From positions 124,001 through 188,000 of the forward strand of contig JBGAGY010000008.1 of the NCBI GenBank assembly GCA_044226485.1: a DNA stretch of 64,000 nt, written 5' to 3'. The notes beneath the pieces are model-generated. The model did no database searches, had not been told where the DNA came from, and saw nothing but the letters and a program-made list of their open reading frames with translations. The position numbers were made by a program, and so were the translations under genes. The stretch is from UBA6663 sp044226485 (GTDB taxonomy: Bacteria > Chloroflexota > Anaerolineae > Anaerolineales > UBA6663). Below are positions 14,828 through 23,741 of the stretch, one piece after another. Each line of letters begins with the position of its first letter. Within the stretch, counting starts at the first letter, position 1.

Positions 14828-16387
14828 CTACAACCCCGAAGCCCGCATCCAGTCGCCCGCGATCTTGATGTCGGCCGACGTGAGCTCATGCCCGGCCTCA
14901 AGGCGCTGGCTCTGCACACGCGCGCGTTGTTGGATGAGGTAGGGCGCCACGGCCTCTCCGAACGGCAAGAATGAATCGAGCCGGCCCTCGAGCAGCAGGA
15001 TCGGCAGCCCGGCCAGGTCACGGTTCGGCGGTTGCTCCAGCACCATCACAGGGCGGAAGAGAATGGCACCGGCAAAAGCAGCGGGCCAGTGGCTGAGCGC
15101 GGCTAACGCGATATTCGCGCCGTTGCTGTACCCGACGGCCACCACCCGATCGGGCGCGAAGTCGTACACCTCAGACGCCTCTTTCACGAAGGTCGTCAGG
15201 GCTTCGGCCTCCTCGAGCAGGTGAGCCTGATCGTACTTGACAGCCGAGTAACGTCGGAAAAAACGCGGCGAACCTTCTTCGAGCGATCGACCGCGCACGC
15301 CCAGGCGATGGGCGCTCGGAGCCAGATGGCGGCCGATATCGAGCAACTGGGTCTCATCGGCTCCGGTTCCGTGGAGCAGCAGCAGGGTCAACGGGCCGCT
15401 GCCGCGCTCGAAGCGATGGATGAAGCCGAGTTCTGGCCGCGGGGCCCTCGGTTGTTCGGGCAGAGATACGGTAGGCAAGGTATTCTCGATCTCCTTTCGA
15501 CGCGGTTCGAGGTCAGGCAGCAGGGCGAGACGCTCGCCCAACGGGTCGTGCGGCTCGTCAAGCGTGAGCCCGGGCTGGTCGGTCGCCATCTCGATCAGGC
15601 TTCCCCCGGGCTCGCGGAAGTAGATGCTTTGGAAGTAGCCGTGGTCACGGACGCTCGACACGTCGAGGCCAACCGCCGTCACAGCCGTCAGGTTCGCCTG
15701 CAGCGCTTCGCCATCAGGCACACGAAAGGCCACGTGATGGATCACGCCTGAGCCTTCCGCGCCCGGCCAGAAACCATGCACGTCACGAACGAAGACGGTC
15801 TGGCACGGCGCGTCTGCGCTTCGATAGGTCGTGACACCGTCGCGCGTCACGGTGCGCGTCAGCCCGAGTTGCGTCTCGAGCGTGGAGCCTGTGGCGGCGA
15901 CCTCCTCGGTCCAAAAGGTCACGTGGTGCAGCGCCCGGATCTGCATCTCAGCCGGGACGCTCGACTTCGGCCACGGGTTGCCTTCGGGCGCATTCGGCAC
16001 CCCCACGATCTCGATCGGCAGGCCGTCGGGGTCGGTCAGCGTCAGGCGCGACGTGTCATCGACCTGCGTCGGCCCGCCGAACGGCACGCCGCGGCTGAGG
16101 AGGCGCTGCACCCAATCGCCGATGCGCTGGCGCGGCACCATCAGGCCGATGTCGCCGACCTGGCCGGCTCCCTGGCGGCCGCGCGCCGCGCCTGGCCAGA
16201 CAAAGAACGTCAGCAGTGAACCCGGCGAACCCACAGCGTCGCCGTAGAAGAGATGCAGCGTGAGCGCATCGTTGTGGTTCACGGTGCGCTTGACGAGCCG
16301 GAGACCGAGCAGGCCGACGTAGAAGTCAACGTTGGCCTGACCGTCTCCGGTGATGCCCGTGACGTGGTGGAGACCGGCGAACGCCAT
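14828..16387 (-). CDS. MhqO-like VOC dioxygenase fused to MhqD-like carboxylesterase
   Basis: The 519-residue protein has two parts. Residues 1 to about 300 contain two VOC modules (FAGLHHVTGITGD, LRLVKRTVNHNDALTLHLFYG; then IRALHHVTFW and SGVIHHVAFRVPDGEA), as in ring-cleaving dioxygenases of the MhqO family. Residues from about 320 to the end form an alpha/beta hydrolase (LTLLLLHGTGADETQLLDIGR, nucleophile elbow VGYSNGANIALAA, acid in LEGRLDSFLPF, histidine in LEAGHELTSAD) like MhqD/YtpA. In Bacillus the corresponding separate genes mhqO and mhqD handle quinone stress. The start at 16387 is set by homology to the neighbour; an upstream frame extension is arginine-rich read-through. The second mhqO-like gene lies 7 bases upstream. 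Confidence 0.9.
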   Translation of the reverse strand: MAFAGLHHVTGITGDGQANVDFYVGLLGLRLVKRTVNHNDALTLHLFYGDAVGSPGSLLTFFVWPGAARGRQGAGQVGDIGLMVPRQRIGDWVQRLLSRGVPFGGPTQVDDTSRLTLTDPDGLPIEIVGVPNAPEGNPWPKSSVPAEMQIRALHHVTFWTEEVAATGSTLETQLGLTRTVTRDGVTTYRSADAPCQTVFVRDVHGFWPGAEGSGVIHHVAFRVPDGEALQANLTAVTAVGLDVSSVRDHGYFQSIYFREPGGSLIEMATDQPGLTLDEPHDPLGERLALLPDLEPRRKEIENTLPTVSLPEQPRAPRPELGFIHRFERGSGPLTLLLLHGTGADETQLLDIGRHLAPSAHRLGVRGRSLEEGSPRFFRRYSAVKYDQAHLLEEAEALTTFVKEASEVYDFAPDRVVAVGYSNGANIALAALSHWPAAFAGAILFRPVMVLEQPPNRDLAGLPILLLEGRLDSFLPFGEAVAPYLIQQRARVQSQRLEAGHELTSADIKIAGDWMRASGL

Positions 16388-16394
16388 GGCTGCC

Positions 16395-17369
16395 TCAATC
16401 GATCGGCTGCAAGCCCGCCAGGATGTGCTCGCGACGCGGCTCGAGGAAGGGCGGCAGCGCCGTCTTCTCGCCCAAGGTTTCGACGGGTTCATCGACGGCA
16501 AAGCCCGGCCCGTCCGTCGCGATCTCGAACAGGATGCCGTTCGGCTCGCGGAAGTACAGACTGCGGAAATAGTAGCGATCGACCTCGCCGCTGTGGCGGA
16601 CGCCCATCTGCGTCAGCCGTTCGGTCCAGGCGTGATAGCTCGCCTCGTCGGGCGTCCGGAAGGCGACGTGGTGGACTCCGCCGGCGCCGGGGTAGGCAGC
16701 TCGCAGGTCGGGCCGAACAGCCACATGCAGCTCGCGGTGCGGCTCGCTCGACCTGGCGTCGCCCATCACGTACACCTGAACGATATGCTCGGTATTTGTC
16801 GGATCTGGGTACTCGCGCACGGGCTGCATCGACATCACACCCTGCAGCACGCGATCAGTGCCGCTCAGGTTGGGCACCGTCATCGTGATCGGCCCAAGGC
16901 CACGGATCTGGTGCTCAGCCGGGACGGGGCTGCGCTCCCACGGCGTCGATGGATCGCCGGCGCCTTCGTCGGTTACAAGCGTTAACCGCTGACCCTCGGG
17001 ATCCTCGAAGTCGAGATAAAGCCGGCCGTCACGTTGGACGATGCCTCCATGCGAGACACGTTCGGCGCTCAGCCGCTCCTGCCAGTAACTCAGGCTGGCT
17101 TCGTCGCGAACGCGCAGACTGGTTCGTGTGATGGTGTGACTGCCGCGCTGCTCCGATGGCACCGCCCAATCGAAGAAGGTCAGATCGTTTCCGGGCGTGC
17201 CGACTTTGTCGGAGTAGAAAAGGTGATAGGCCGTCGTGTCGTCCTGATTGACCGACCGTTTGACGAGGCGCATCCCCAGGGTTTCTGTGTAGAAACGTTT
17301 GTTCTCGCGGATACGGCCCGAAACAGCCGTGAGGTGGTGAAAGCCAAGGAGTGGCAGGGTGGTGCTCAT
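16395..17369 (-). CDS. MhqO-like ring-cleaving dioxygenase (two VOC modules)
   Basis: A 324-residue protein with the same dioxygenase layout as the N-terminal half of its neighbour: LGFHHLTAVSGR, MRLVKRSVNQDDTTAYHLFY, LTFFDWAVPSEQRG, then GGVHHVAFRTPDEASY and YFRSLYFREPNGILFEIATD. The conserved H and E residues suit an Fe(II) or other divalent-metal site for hydroquinone or catechol cleavage. GAAAGG precedes the ATG at 17369. It is first in a two-gene operon with the fusion gene, and a palindrome 70-100 bases upstream is a candidate operator. Confidence 0.9.
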   Translation of the reverse strand: MSTTLPLLGFHHLTAVSGRIRENKRFYTETLGMRLVKRSVNQDDTTAYHLFYSDKVGTPGNDLTFFDWAVPSEQRGSHTITRTSLRVRDEASLSYWQERLSAERVSHGGIVQRDGRLYLDFEDPEGQRLTLVTDEGAGDPSTPWERSPVPAEHQIRGLGPITMTVPNLSGTDRVLQGVMSMQPVREYPDPTNTEHIVQVYVMGDARSSEPHRELHVAVRPDLRAAYPGAGGVHHVAFRTPDEASYHAWTERLTQMGVRHSGEVDRYYFRSLYFREPNGILFEIATDGPGFAVDEPVETLGEKTALPPFLEPRREHILAGLQPID

Positions 17370-17804
17370 GTATCGCCTTTCAAGCAAGATGACCCTTTCG
17401 AGGCAGACCGGTTCGTCCGTTCGCGGGTCTTCCCAAAAGACTATCGCCGTTTTGCAAACCGATAGTTTCCAGAGAGTTCATGGCTCCTTTATCCCCCATT
17501 TACGGACGGGCGGGTGATTTCCCCCTAGTCTATAGAAGACGTAAGGCGGGTCCGGCCAAGGGCTCCACCGGGTTGGCCTTATTCGCTGGCTTTTACCCTT
17601 GAATGGCAATCGCATGATGCGGCCGGTCACAGGTTTCTCGAGCGTTCTTCGAAGATTGCGCCCTCTCAGCGTAATCGTTTTCCGGGCCGTGGCCGGCGAC
17701 CCGACTGCCCCTCCTCGACTCCCCCTTTGCCCGGTTTGCGTCTATTCGACGCAGGCGCCAGGCAGTCATCGACGGCGGATCACCGTTGAAAGGGCGCTCT
17801 GGCG
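17370..17804. other. Divergent intergenic region between dioxygenase operon and hybrid kinase
   Basis: 435 bases separating two divergently transcribed units, so it should contain both promoters. The clear element is the inverted repeat at 17440-17466. I could not find a convincing sigma-70 pair on either strand. No open frame here resembles a protein. Confidence 0.5.
17440..17466. promoter_or_regulatory. Perfect 7-bp inverted repeat, candidate operator
   Basis: ACTATCG (17440-17446) and CGATAGT (17460-17466) are separated by 13 bases containing TTTTGCAAA. The repeat lies 71-97 bases upstream of the dioxygenase start codon, a normal operator distance. MarR- or HxlR-type repressors control mhqO-like genes elsewhere, but no such regulator gene is in the window. 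Confidence 0.4.
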
Positions 17805-20800
17805 ATGAAGATCGGACGGCTCCTCCACCGACCGGGACCGGTGGCTTTCCTGGTGCTCTTTACCGTGGCCGGCCTGATTGCCGATGCCATCGTCCTTGGG
17901 TTCGATCTGCCGGGCTATGGTCTCAGCCTGTTCGTCGGCGCCGTCGTCCTGGCGGCGCTCTGGTACGACCGTTGGGTGCAGTGGGCCACGACTGTGTTGG
18001 TCAATGCGTTCTTCATTCCGGCCACTCACCACTTCACCGCAGACGTCTGGCACCTGATCGCCCTGTACGCGATGGGCATCCTGGCCACCCTGGCGACGGC
18101 CGAGGCCATCCATCGCCTTGTAAGGGACTACGCCGCCAGCCTTGAGCGTGAGCGTCTGGCGCAGGCGCAGCTCCAACACATCGTCAGTAACAGCCCGCTC
18201 GCCACGTATTCGCTTGTGGTGCGACAGGGGCCGCCGCGCAAAGTCCACTGCACCTTCGTCAGCGCCAATATGCAGCGGCTCATTGGCCTTTCGGCGGAGA
18301 CCCTGAGGCAAGATGCCAGTCAGTGGTTGAGTCATATCCACCCTGATGATCGAGCGGCCATTGTCGCCGGCGACCTGATGCAAAGGCCGCCCGTGTTGGA
18401 GTACCGCTTCCTCCGGCCCGATGGCGTCGAGATCTGGATCCAGGACACGGCTCAAACGATCGTCAAGCCGGAAGATGGTGTGGTCGAGCTGATTGTTCAG
18501 GTGCAGGATGTGACCGATCGAAAACGCGCTCAGCTTCAAATCGAAGAGAACGAGCGTTTCGTCGCGCAGCTGGCTGAAGCCATCCCCGATCAGGTGCTGG
18601 TGATCGATCTGCTGACCCGCGAGATCGTGTATGCCAACCGCGATCGGGCGCGGCTCGCCCTCCAGGCCATGCAACCGGTGAACAGTGTCTGTGAAAGCTG
18701 GATGAGCCAGATCCACCCTGACGATCAAGAAAGCGTCGGGGCAGCGATGGTCAGCCTCGCGACGCTTCCCGATGACGAGACGCTGGAAACCGGCTGGCGC
18801 ATGCGCGATGTCGGGGACGATTGGCGTGATCTCCAGTTCCATTTCCGGATCTTCAAGCGAGATGCAGACGGTCGCCCCGCTCAGGTCCTGGCCGTTTGGG
18901 AAGATGTGACCGAAACGCGGCGTGCGGAACGAGCCCTTGCCGAAAGTCAGAAGCTGACGAAGCGCGTGGCCGACACGGTGCCAAGCGTCCTATACGTCCT
19001 TGACGTAGGCAACGCCGTCCATTCGGGCAACCTGATCTTCAACAATCGATCGCTCGCGGCGAGCCTGGGCTACAGCGACTCGCTGATGCAGTCCATCGGC
19101 TGGGACAAACTTCTCCAGCAACTCCTCCACCCGGACGATCTGCCTCGCGTTCGGTCGATGCGCAGTGAATGGCTCAGACTCCCCGACGGCGGTTTGCTCG
19201 AGACCGAGTTCCGGCTCCGAGATGCGACGGGCAAGTACCGCTGGATATTGGGTCGTCATCTGGCCTTCGAACGCGATGAGGACGGTGCTATCACGCAGGT
19301 GATCGGCCTGCTCGAGGACATCACGACACGCAAGGAATTGCAGGACGAGGTTCAGACCGAACGCGACTTCGCGAAGCTTGTCTTGAACACGCTGGGGCAG
19401 GGCGTCGCGGTGCTCTCGCCCACAAACGCCTGCGAATACCTGAACCCGGCCGGGGCAGAAATACTTGGCCTGGGTTCAGTTGACGACTTCCTCAGCGTCG
19501 ACCTGGAAAGCCTTGGACAGGGATCCATCGCGCCCGAGTGGCTTGCTTCGAGGCCGTCCGTCGGCAGCCCTCGGCGCACGCTGCGTTTCGAAAACGAGAT
19601 CAAGCGGGCCGATGGCCAGGCAGTCGATTTGTCGGTCGTGGTTACGCCCCGCATTCAAAACGGCGAGTTCGTGGGGTCAGTGGCTGTCTTCACTGATGTC
19701 ACTGAACGCAAGGCGATGGAACGCGATCTTGCGGATGCGCTCAAGCGCGCGCAAGAACTGACCCGCGACGCGCAGGCCGCCACTCAGGCGAAGAGCCAGT
19801 TCCTGGCCAACATGAGCCATGAGATCCGCACCCCGATGAACGCCATCATCGGACTCGCCGAGCTCATGCAAGACGCCGAACTCCCCGTCGAACAGCGCAG
19901 CCGCGTGCAGGTGATGATCGAGTCTGGCCATGCTCTCCTCGACATCATCAACGACATCCTGGATTTCTCGAAGATCGAAGCCGGGCGCCTCGACCTCGAT
20001 CCTCACGACTTTGATGTCGCGGCCACGATCGAGAACACCGTTGATGTGCTGGTCCCGCGGGCCCGGGCAAAAGGGCTGCAACTCCTGACGTATGTCGATC
20101 CTGCCATCCCGGCTAAGCTTCATGGCGACGCCGGCCGGCTGCGCCAGATTCTGCTCAACCTGTTGAGCAATGCCGTGAAGTTCACGACTCATGGCCGGAT
20201 TGTGGTGCGCGCCGAGCTCGAGTCGGCTAGCCCCGACGGCGCCAGCCTGCGGGTGAGTGTTCAAGACACGGGCATCGGCATCCCTCTCGACGCGCAGCCC
20301 CGTTTGTTCCAGCCGTTCGAGCAGGCCGAGCATTCGACCACGCGGCGTTTCGGCGGCACGGGCCTGGGGCTCGCCATCGTCAAGCGCCTTGTGGATCTTC
20401 TGGCGGGCCACGTCCAGCTGGTCAGCCGGCCGGGCGTTGGCACCACCGTGACGCTATCGTTGCCTTTCGCGCCGGCCATCGACGTGCCGCCGCCCGCTTC
20501 GGCGCGACTGCGTGGGCGCGTGCTCGTGGTCGACCCGGAACCGGTCTCCAACGACATTGCCACACGTTATGCCAGATCCCTTGGCCTCGCGCCCGAATCG
20601 TTGTTTGACCCGGCCGCTGCCCTTTCGCGGCTGAGCCACGGGCCGCAGGTCGACGCCGTCATCATCGGACATTGGACCGCTCAGGCCGCGATGGAGCACC
20701 TCCGCGAACGCCTCGAGGTCGATCCTACCTTCGAGCGGCTGCCCTGCGTCTTGTTGCATGACGGAACGAATGCCGTCGCTGAGACGCGCGTGCGGGTTGT

Positions 20801-21347
20801 GCAACGCCCCATTAAACGGCACGAACTGGAGAAAGCGCTCATTCAGGCATTGCGCAGCGGTGAATTGGCGCAGACGAGGACGTTGCGCGTGCCGGTCGAT
20901 GAAGCGCGGGCTACGTCCGACGAAGGTCAACTGCGCTCGACGCAGACGAGCGAGTCGGGCGCCCGCCAGCGCGTGCTGCTGGCCGAAGACAACGCCGTCA
21001 ACCAGAAAGTGGCCATGCTTCAGCTGGATCAATTGGGATACGACGTCGAGGTGGTCGGCGACGGCGCCGCGGCCCAGGCTGCCTATCAGGAGCACCCGGA
21101 TCGCTATGCCCTGATCCTCATGGACTGTCAGATGCCGGTGCTCGACGGCTTCGCGGCGACGCGCGCGATCCGTGAGTGGGAGGCCGGACAACCGGGCGGT
21201 CGGCACGTCCACGTGATCGCCATGACGGCCAACGCCATGTCCGGTGACCGTGAGGAGTGTCTGGCCGCCGGCATGGACGATTACCTGGCCAAACCGGTCA
21301 GCCGGCAGGCGCTCCAGTCGGTTCTGCACCGCAGCGTGGCCCGCTGA
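17805..21347 (+). CDS. Hybrid sensor histidine kinase, 4 PAS, degenerate REC plus active REC
   Basis: The 1180-residue protein has about four transmembrane helices in residues 13-100, then PAS domains near 122-240, 250-375, 385-510 and 520-635. HisKA has the phosphorylated H672 in NMSHEIRTPMN. The ATPase domain (about 775-890) shows LLSNAVKF, DTGIGI and GGTGLGLAI. Two receivers follow. The first (904-1015) keeps the fold and RPIKRHELEKAL but has glycine (G955 in AVIIGHWT) where the phosphoacceptor should be. The second (1055-1175) is canonical, with D1107 in LILMDCQMPVLDG and K1163. No output domain follows, so a separate Hpt or regulator should receive the phosphate. It is paralogous to the gene at 52368-56708. 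Confidence 0.92.
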   Translation: MKIGRLLHRPGPVAFLVLFTVAGLIADAIVLGFDLPGYGLSLFVGAVVLAALWYDRWVQWATTVLVNAFFIPATHHFTADVWHLIALYAMGILATLATAEAIHRLVRDYAASLERERLAQAQLQHIVSNSPLATYSLVVRQGPPRKVHCTFVSANMQRLIGLSAETLRQDASQWLSHIHPDDRAAIVAGDLMQRPPVLEYRFLRPDGVEIWIQDTAQTIVKPEDGVVELIVQVQDVTDRKRAQLQIEENERFVAQLAEAIPDQVLVIDLLTREIVYANRDRARLALQAMQPVNSVCESWMSQIHPDDQESVGAAMVSLATLPDDETLETGWRMRDVGDDWRDLQFHFRIFKRDADGRPAQVLAVWEDVTETRRAERALAESQKLTKRVADTVPSVLYVLDVGNAVHSGNLIFNNRSLAASLGYSDSLMQSIGWDKLLQQLLHPDDLPRVRSMRSEWLRLPDGGLLETEFRLRDATGKYRWILGRHLAFERDEDGAITQVIGLLEDITTRKELQDEVQTERDFAKLVLNTLGQGVAVLSPTNACEYLNPAGAEILGLGSVDDFLSVDLESLGQGSIAPEWLASRPSVGSPRRTLRFENEIKRADGQAVDLSVVVTPRIQNGEFVGSVAVFTDVTERKAMERDLADALKRAQELTRDAQAATQAKSQFLANMSHEIRTPMNAIIGLAELMQDAELPVEQRSRVQVMIESGHALLDIINDILDFSKIEAGRLDLDPHDFDVAATIENTVDVLVPRARAKGLQLLTYVDPAIPAKLHGDAGRLRQILLNLLSNAVKFTTHGRIVVRAELESASPDGASLRVSVQDTGIGIPLDAQPRLFQPFEQAEHSTTRRFGGTGLGLAIVKRLVDLLAGHVQLVSRPGVGTTVTLSLPFAPAIDVPPPASARLRGRVLVVDPEPVSNDIATRYARSLGLAPESLFDPAAALSRLSHGPQVDAVIIGHWTAQAAMEHLRERLEVDPTFERLPCVLLHDGTNAVAETRVRVVQRPIKRHELEKALIQALRSGELAQTRTLRVPVDEARATSDEGQLRSTQTSESGARQRVLLAEDNAVNQKVAMLQLDQLGYDVEVVGDGAAAQAAYQEHPDRYALILMDCQMPVLDGFAATRAIREWEAGQPGGRHVHVIAMTANAMSGDREECLAAGMDDYLAKPVSRQALQSVLHRSVAR

Positions 21348-21383
21348 GGCCTTTGCGCTGCCTCGTTGGATGAGATCGATCGG

Positions 21384-21845
21384 TTAGCCCTCGAGGCGTG
21401 CTCGCAGCCGCGAGGCGAACTCCGCTCGTCGTTCGGCCCGCATGAACTCACGCGAACTCGAATACAAACCGTCATCAGGGTAACGAGGGAAGACATGGAC
21501 GTGGAAATGCCAGACGTCCTGACCTCCATCGGGCTCGTTGTGCTGCCGGGTGGACACGCCAGTGCAGCCATATTCGGCCTTCATGGCCAGGGCGAGCCGC
21601 CGTGTCAATCGCAGGAGGGGTTCGCCATACGAGTCGGGCAGATCGTAGAGGTTTTCGAAATGCGCGTTCGGGATGACCAGCACGTGGCCCTGGTTGCGCG
21701 GCCACTGCCCCGAGCCGATGAAAGCCGTCAATGCGTTGTCACGATAGACGATGTCGGATGAGTGGCTCAACACGTGCTCGTCCTCGATGCCGCGCACGAG
21801 TCTGCAGAACGGACACGCGTAGTCGGCCGGCGCGTGCGAGATCAT
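21384..21845 (-). CDS. HIT-family protein
   Basis: A 153-residue nucleotide hydrolase or transferase of the HIT superfamily. The catalytic triad is visible as VWHFHVHVFPRYPDD (alternating histidines), and VLVIPNAHFENLYDLP is the usual preceding block. The N terminus has a CPFC pair, the zinc-binding feature of Hint-like proteins. GGAGGGATC precedes the ATG. Family members cleave dinucleotides or AMP-amino conjugates. It is convergent with the hybrid kinase and 54 bases upstream-adjacent to nothing else on its strand except the glycoamylase-like gene. Confidence 0.9.
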   Translation of the reverse strand: MISHAPADYACPFCRLVRGIEDEHVLSHSSDIVYRDNALTAFIGSGQWPRNQGHVLVIPNAHFENLYDLPDSYGEPLLRLTRRLALAMKAEYGCTGVSTRQHNEPDGGQDVWHFHVHVFPRYPDDGLYSSSREFMRAERRAEFASRLRARLEG

Positions 21846-21899
21846 GATCCCTCCAGGCGGGATAGGCAGTCGAGAATGACAGGCGCAGATGAAGCAGCG

Positions 21900-23147
21900 T
21901 CAGGGCATCGCGGCCACTGCATCTCGACGGGTGAAGCCCAGCACGTTCAACGCCTGCTGGATGACATCGCTATTGGTGTACGTCTCCCAGATCAGGCGTG
22001 AGAGGTAGTTCTCGACCATCAACATCGAGCAGCCTTTGTCGATGCCGTAGAGCGCGCTGCTGTACCATGCGGGTGAGACGTGCGTGTTGTAGGCGTCGTA
22101 GAAGCCGTACTTGCCCCAGGTCTGTGGATGCGTCTCGTACAGGTAGGTCATCATGTCGAGCGCCAGATCGGGCACGAACGGCAGGGCCGACACGGCGCCG
22201 TAAATCGACACAGTGCCGTTCGGCCTGGGTTCCTCGCGCGCCGGCGGGCTGCCTGACACGTCGTAGCCCCAGGGGCTGTCGCCGGCGCTGATGCCCCAAC
22301 TGCGGTCGTGATACGTCTTGAAGGCCTGCGCCTGTGACAGGCAAAACTCGCGATTCGCCAGCGTAGCCAATCGGGTGTTCTTGAACCAATCCACGCCATC
22401 AGGGTCCAGGTAGCGGGCGGTGTCGAGCCACGCTTCGCTGAACTGGTACGCGAACAGGTTGCCACCCGGGTTGAAGATGACCGGTTGGCCGTCGAACGTC
22501 GCAGTGTCTCGCGAAAAGCCGGCGTACAACCGACGAAGCACGACGGGGTCGAGGCGGGCGGCGGCTTGCAGGTACATCATCTTCTGCTCGGCCGCCATAT
22601 CCCAGCGATGGATGAAGCCCGGATCGCCTGTGACGTAATCGCCGCCGCGATCGGGGTTGTAAGCCATGCGAAACAGCGTGTGATCGTCGGCCTCGAACAC
22701 GAGGAAGCCCCAGTCGACCCGGCCGAGCAACTGATCGGCCAACCCGCGCACGTCAGGGTCATCGAAGTAGGCGGCCGCCGTGATCACGCCGTTGAGGCAG
22801 AGGGCGGTATCGATGGTCGAGTACTCGCACTTCTTGATGCGACGGCCCGTCTCCATGTCGACGAAGTGGGCGAAGAACCCGCGATGGTGGTCGACACGGT
22901 GGAGCAGGGTGTCGAGCGTGCCGCGCGTGATCGTCAGCGCATCCGCGCGCGACAGGTAGCCGCGATGATCGGCGATCACCCACGCCGACAGCGCGAACCC
23001 CGCCGACGCGATCGACGCGATGCGCCGGTTTTTCGTCGAATCGACGGTCAGGCCAAAGCCCGGGCTCCTGACTTTCAGGTTCGTGAAGTCGCTGAAGAAG
23101 TCGAACGAGCCTTTCAGTTCGTTCATCAACAGATCTGTAGCGTTCAT
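21900..23147 (-). CDS. Glycoamylase-like domain protein (COG5368 / GH144-like)
   Basis: A 415-residue protein with the alpha/alpha-barrel pattern of the glycoamylase-like family: FDFFSDFTN near the N terminus, SIASAGFALSAWVIADHRGYLSR, GFFAHFVDMETGRRIKKCEYSTIDTAL (quoted in part), LFRMAYNPDRGGDY, FAYQFSEAWLDTARY, WGISAGDSPWGYDVSG and YGFYDAYN. These match COG5368 proteins, some of which (GH144) cleave beta-1,2-glucans. No signal peptide is present (MNATDLLMNELKGSFDFF), whereas many relatives are exported, so a cytoplasmic oligosaccharide is the likely substrate. Family confident, activity not. Confidence 0.8.
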   Translation of the reverse strand: MNATDLLMNELKGSFDFFSDFTNLKVRSPGFGLTVDSTKNRRIASIASAGFALSAWVIADHRGYLSRADALTITRGTLDTLLHRVDHHRGFFAHFVDMETGRRIKKCEYSTIDTALCLNGVITAAAYFDDPDVRGLADQLLGRVDWGFLVFEADDHTLFRMAYNPDRGGDYVTGDPGFIHRWDMAAEQKMMYLQAAARLDPVVLRRLYAGFSRDTATFDGQPVIFNPGGNLFAYQFSEAWLDTARYLDPDGVDWFKNTRLATLANREFCLSQAQAFKTYHDRSWGISAGDSPWGYDVSGSPPAREEPRPNGTVSIYGAVSALPFVPDLALDMMTYLYETHPQTWGKYGFYDAYNTHVSPAWYSSALYGIDKGCSMLMVENYLSRLIWETYTNSDVIQQALNVLGFTRRDAVAAMP

Positions 23148-23282
23148 CCTGTTTTGTTTGTCCGCTCTTTCTTTGAGTGTCGGGCGGCACAGGCCGATAT
23201 TCTATCTCGCCTGCCAAAACCCCGAGAGAACGTCGTGTAGCGCTAAGATCCTTCTGGTGTCGGACGGCGAGGAAAGCCAAAG

Positions 23283-23738
23283 ATGAGCGAACAACGTTTC
23301 ACCTCCGTATTGCAATCTGCCGGTCAGCGCGTGTGGATCGATCTGCCGTTCGATCCCAACGAGGTCTGGGGGACGAAAGATCGCCACCACGTTCGCGGGC
23401 TCGTCGGCGCTTTCGAGATTCGGGGCCCCTTGGCGATTGAAGCTGGCCGGTACGTGTTGAACCTCGGCGCCGCCTGGCGCCGAGGGAACGGCGTGACCGG
23501 CGGAGATGAGGTCACCGTCGTCCTGTCGCCTGAAGGCCCCCAGCTCGACCGACTGGCGGAAGATATCGTGGCGGCGTTGGAATCCGAACCTGACGCCAAA
23601 GCCTTCTTCGAAGGTCTCGCGACGTTTTATCGCAAGAACTATCTGCGCTGGATCGACGGCGCGAAAAAGCCCGAAACGCGCCAGGCGCGCATCGTCCAAT
23701 TGGTGTCTCTGCTCAAAGTCGGCCGTAAGGAAAAATAG
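23283..23738 (+). CDS. DUF1905 / YdeI-like (OmdA) protein
   Basis: A 151-residue protein. The N-terminal half (FTSVLQSAG, VWIDLPFDPNEVWG, HVRGLVGAFEI, RRGNGVTGGDEVTVVL) is a DUF1905-type beta-barrel. The C-terminal half (FFEGLATFYRKNYLRWIDGAKKPETRQARI) is the YdeI/OmpD-associated helical motif, with the conserved 'Y..WI..AK..ETR..RI' pattern. Function is unknown; some homologues are annotated as bacteriocin-protection proteins. It is transcribed divergently from the glycoamylase-like gene and ends 3 bases from the convergent exonuclease gene. Confidence 0.85.
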   Translation: MSEQRFTSVLQSAGQRVWIDLPFDPNEVWGTKDRHHVRGLVGAFEIRGPLAIEAGRYVLNLGAAWRRGNGVTGGDEVTVVLSPEGPQLDRLAEDIVAALESEPDAKAFFEGLATFYRKNYLRWIDGAKKPETRQARIVQLVSLLKVGRKEK

Positions 23739-23741
23739 GCT

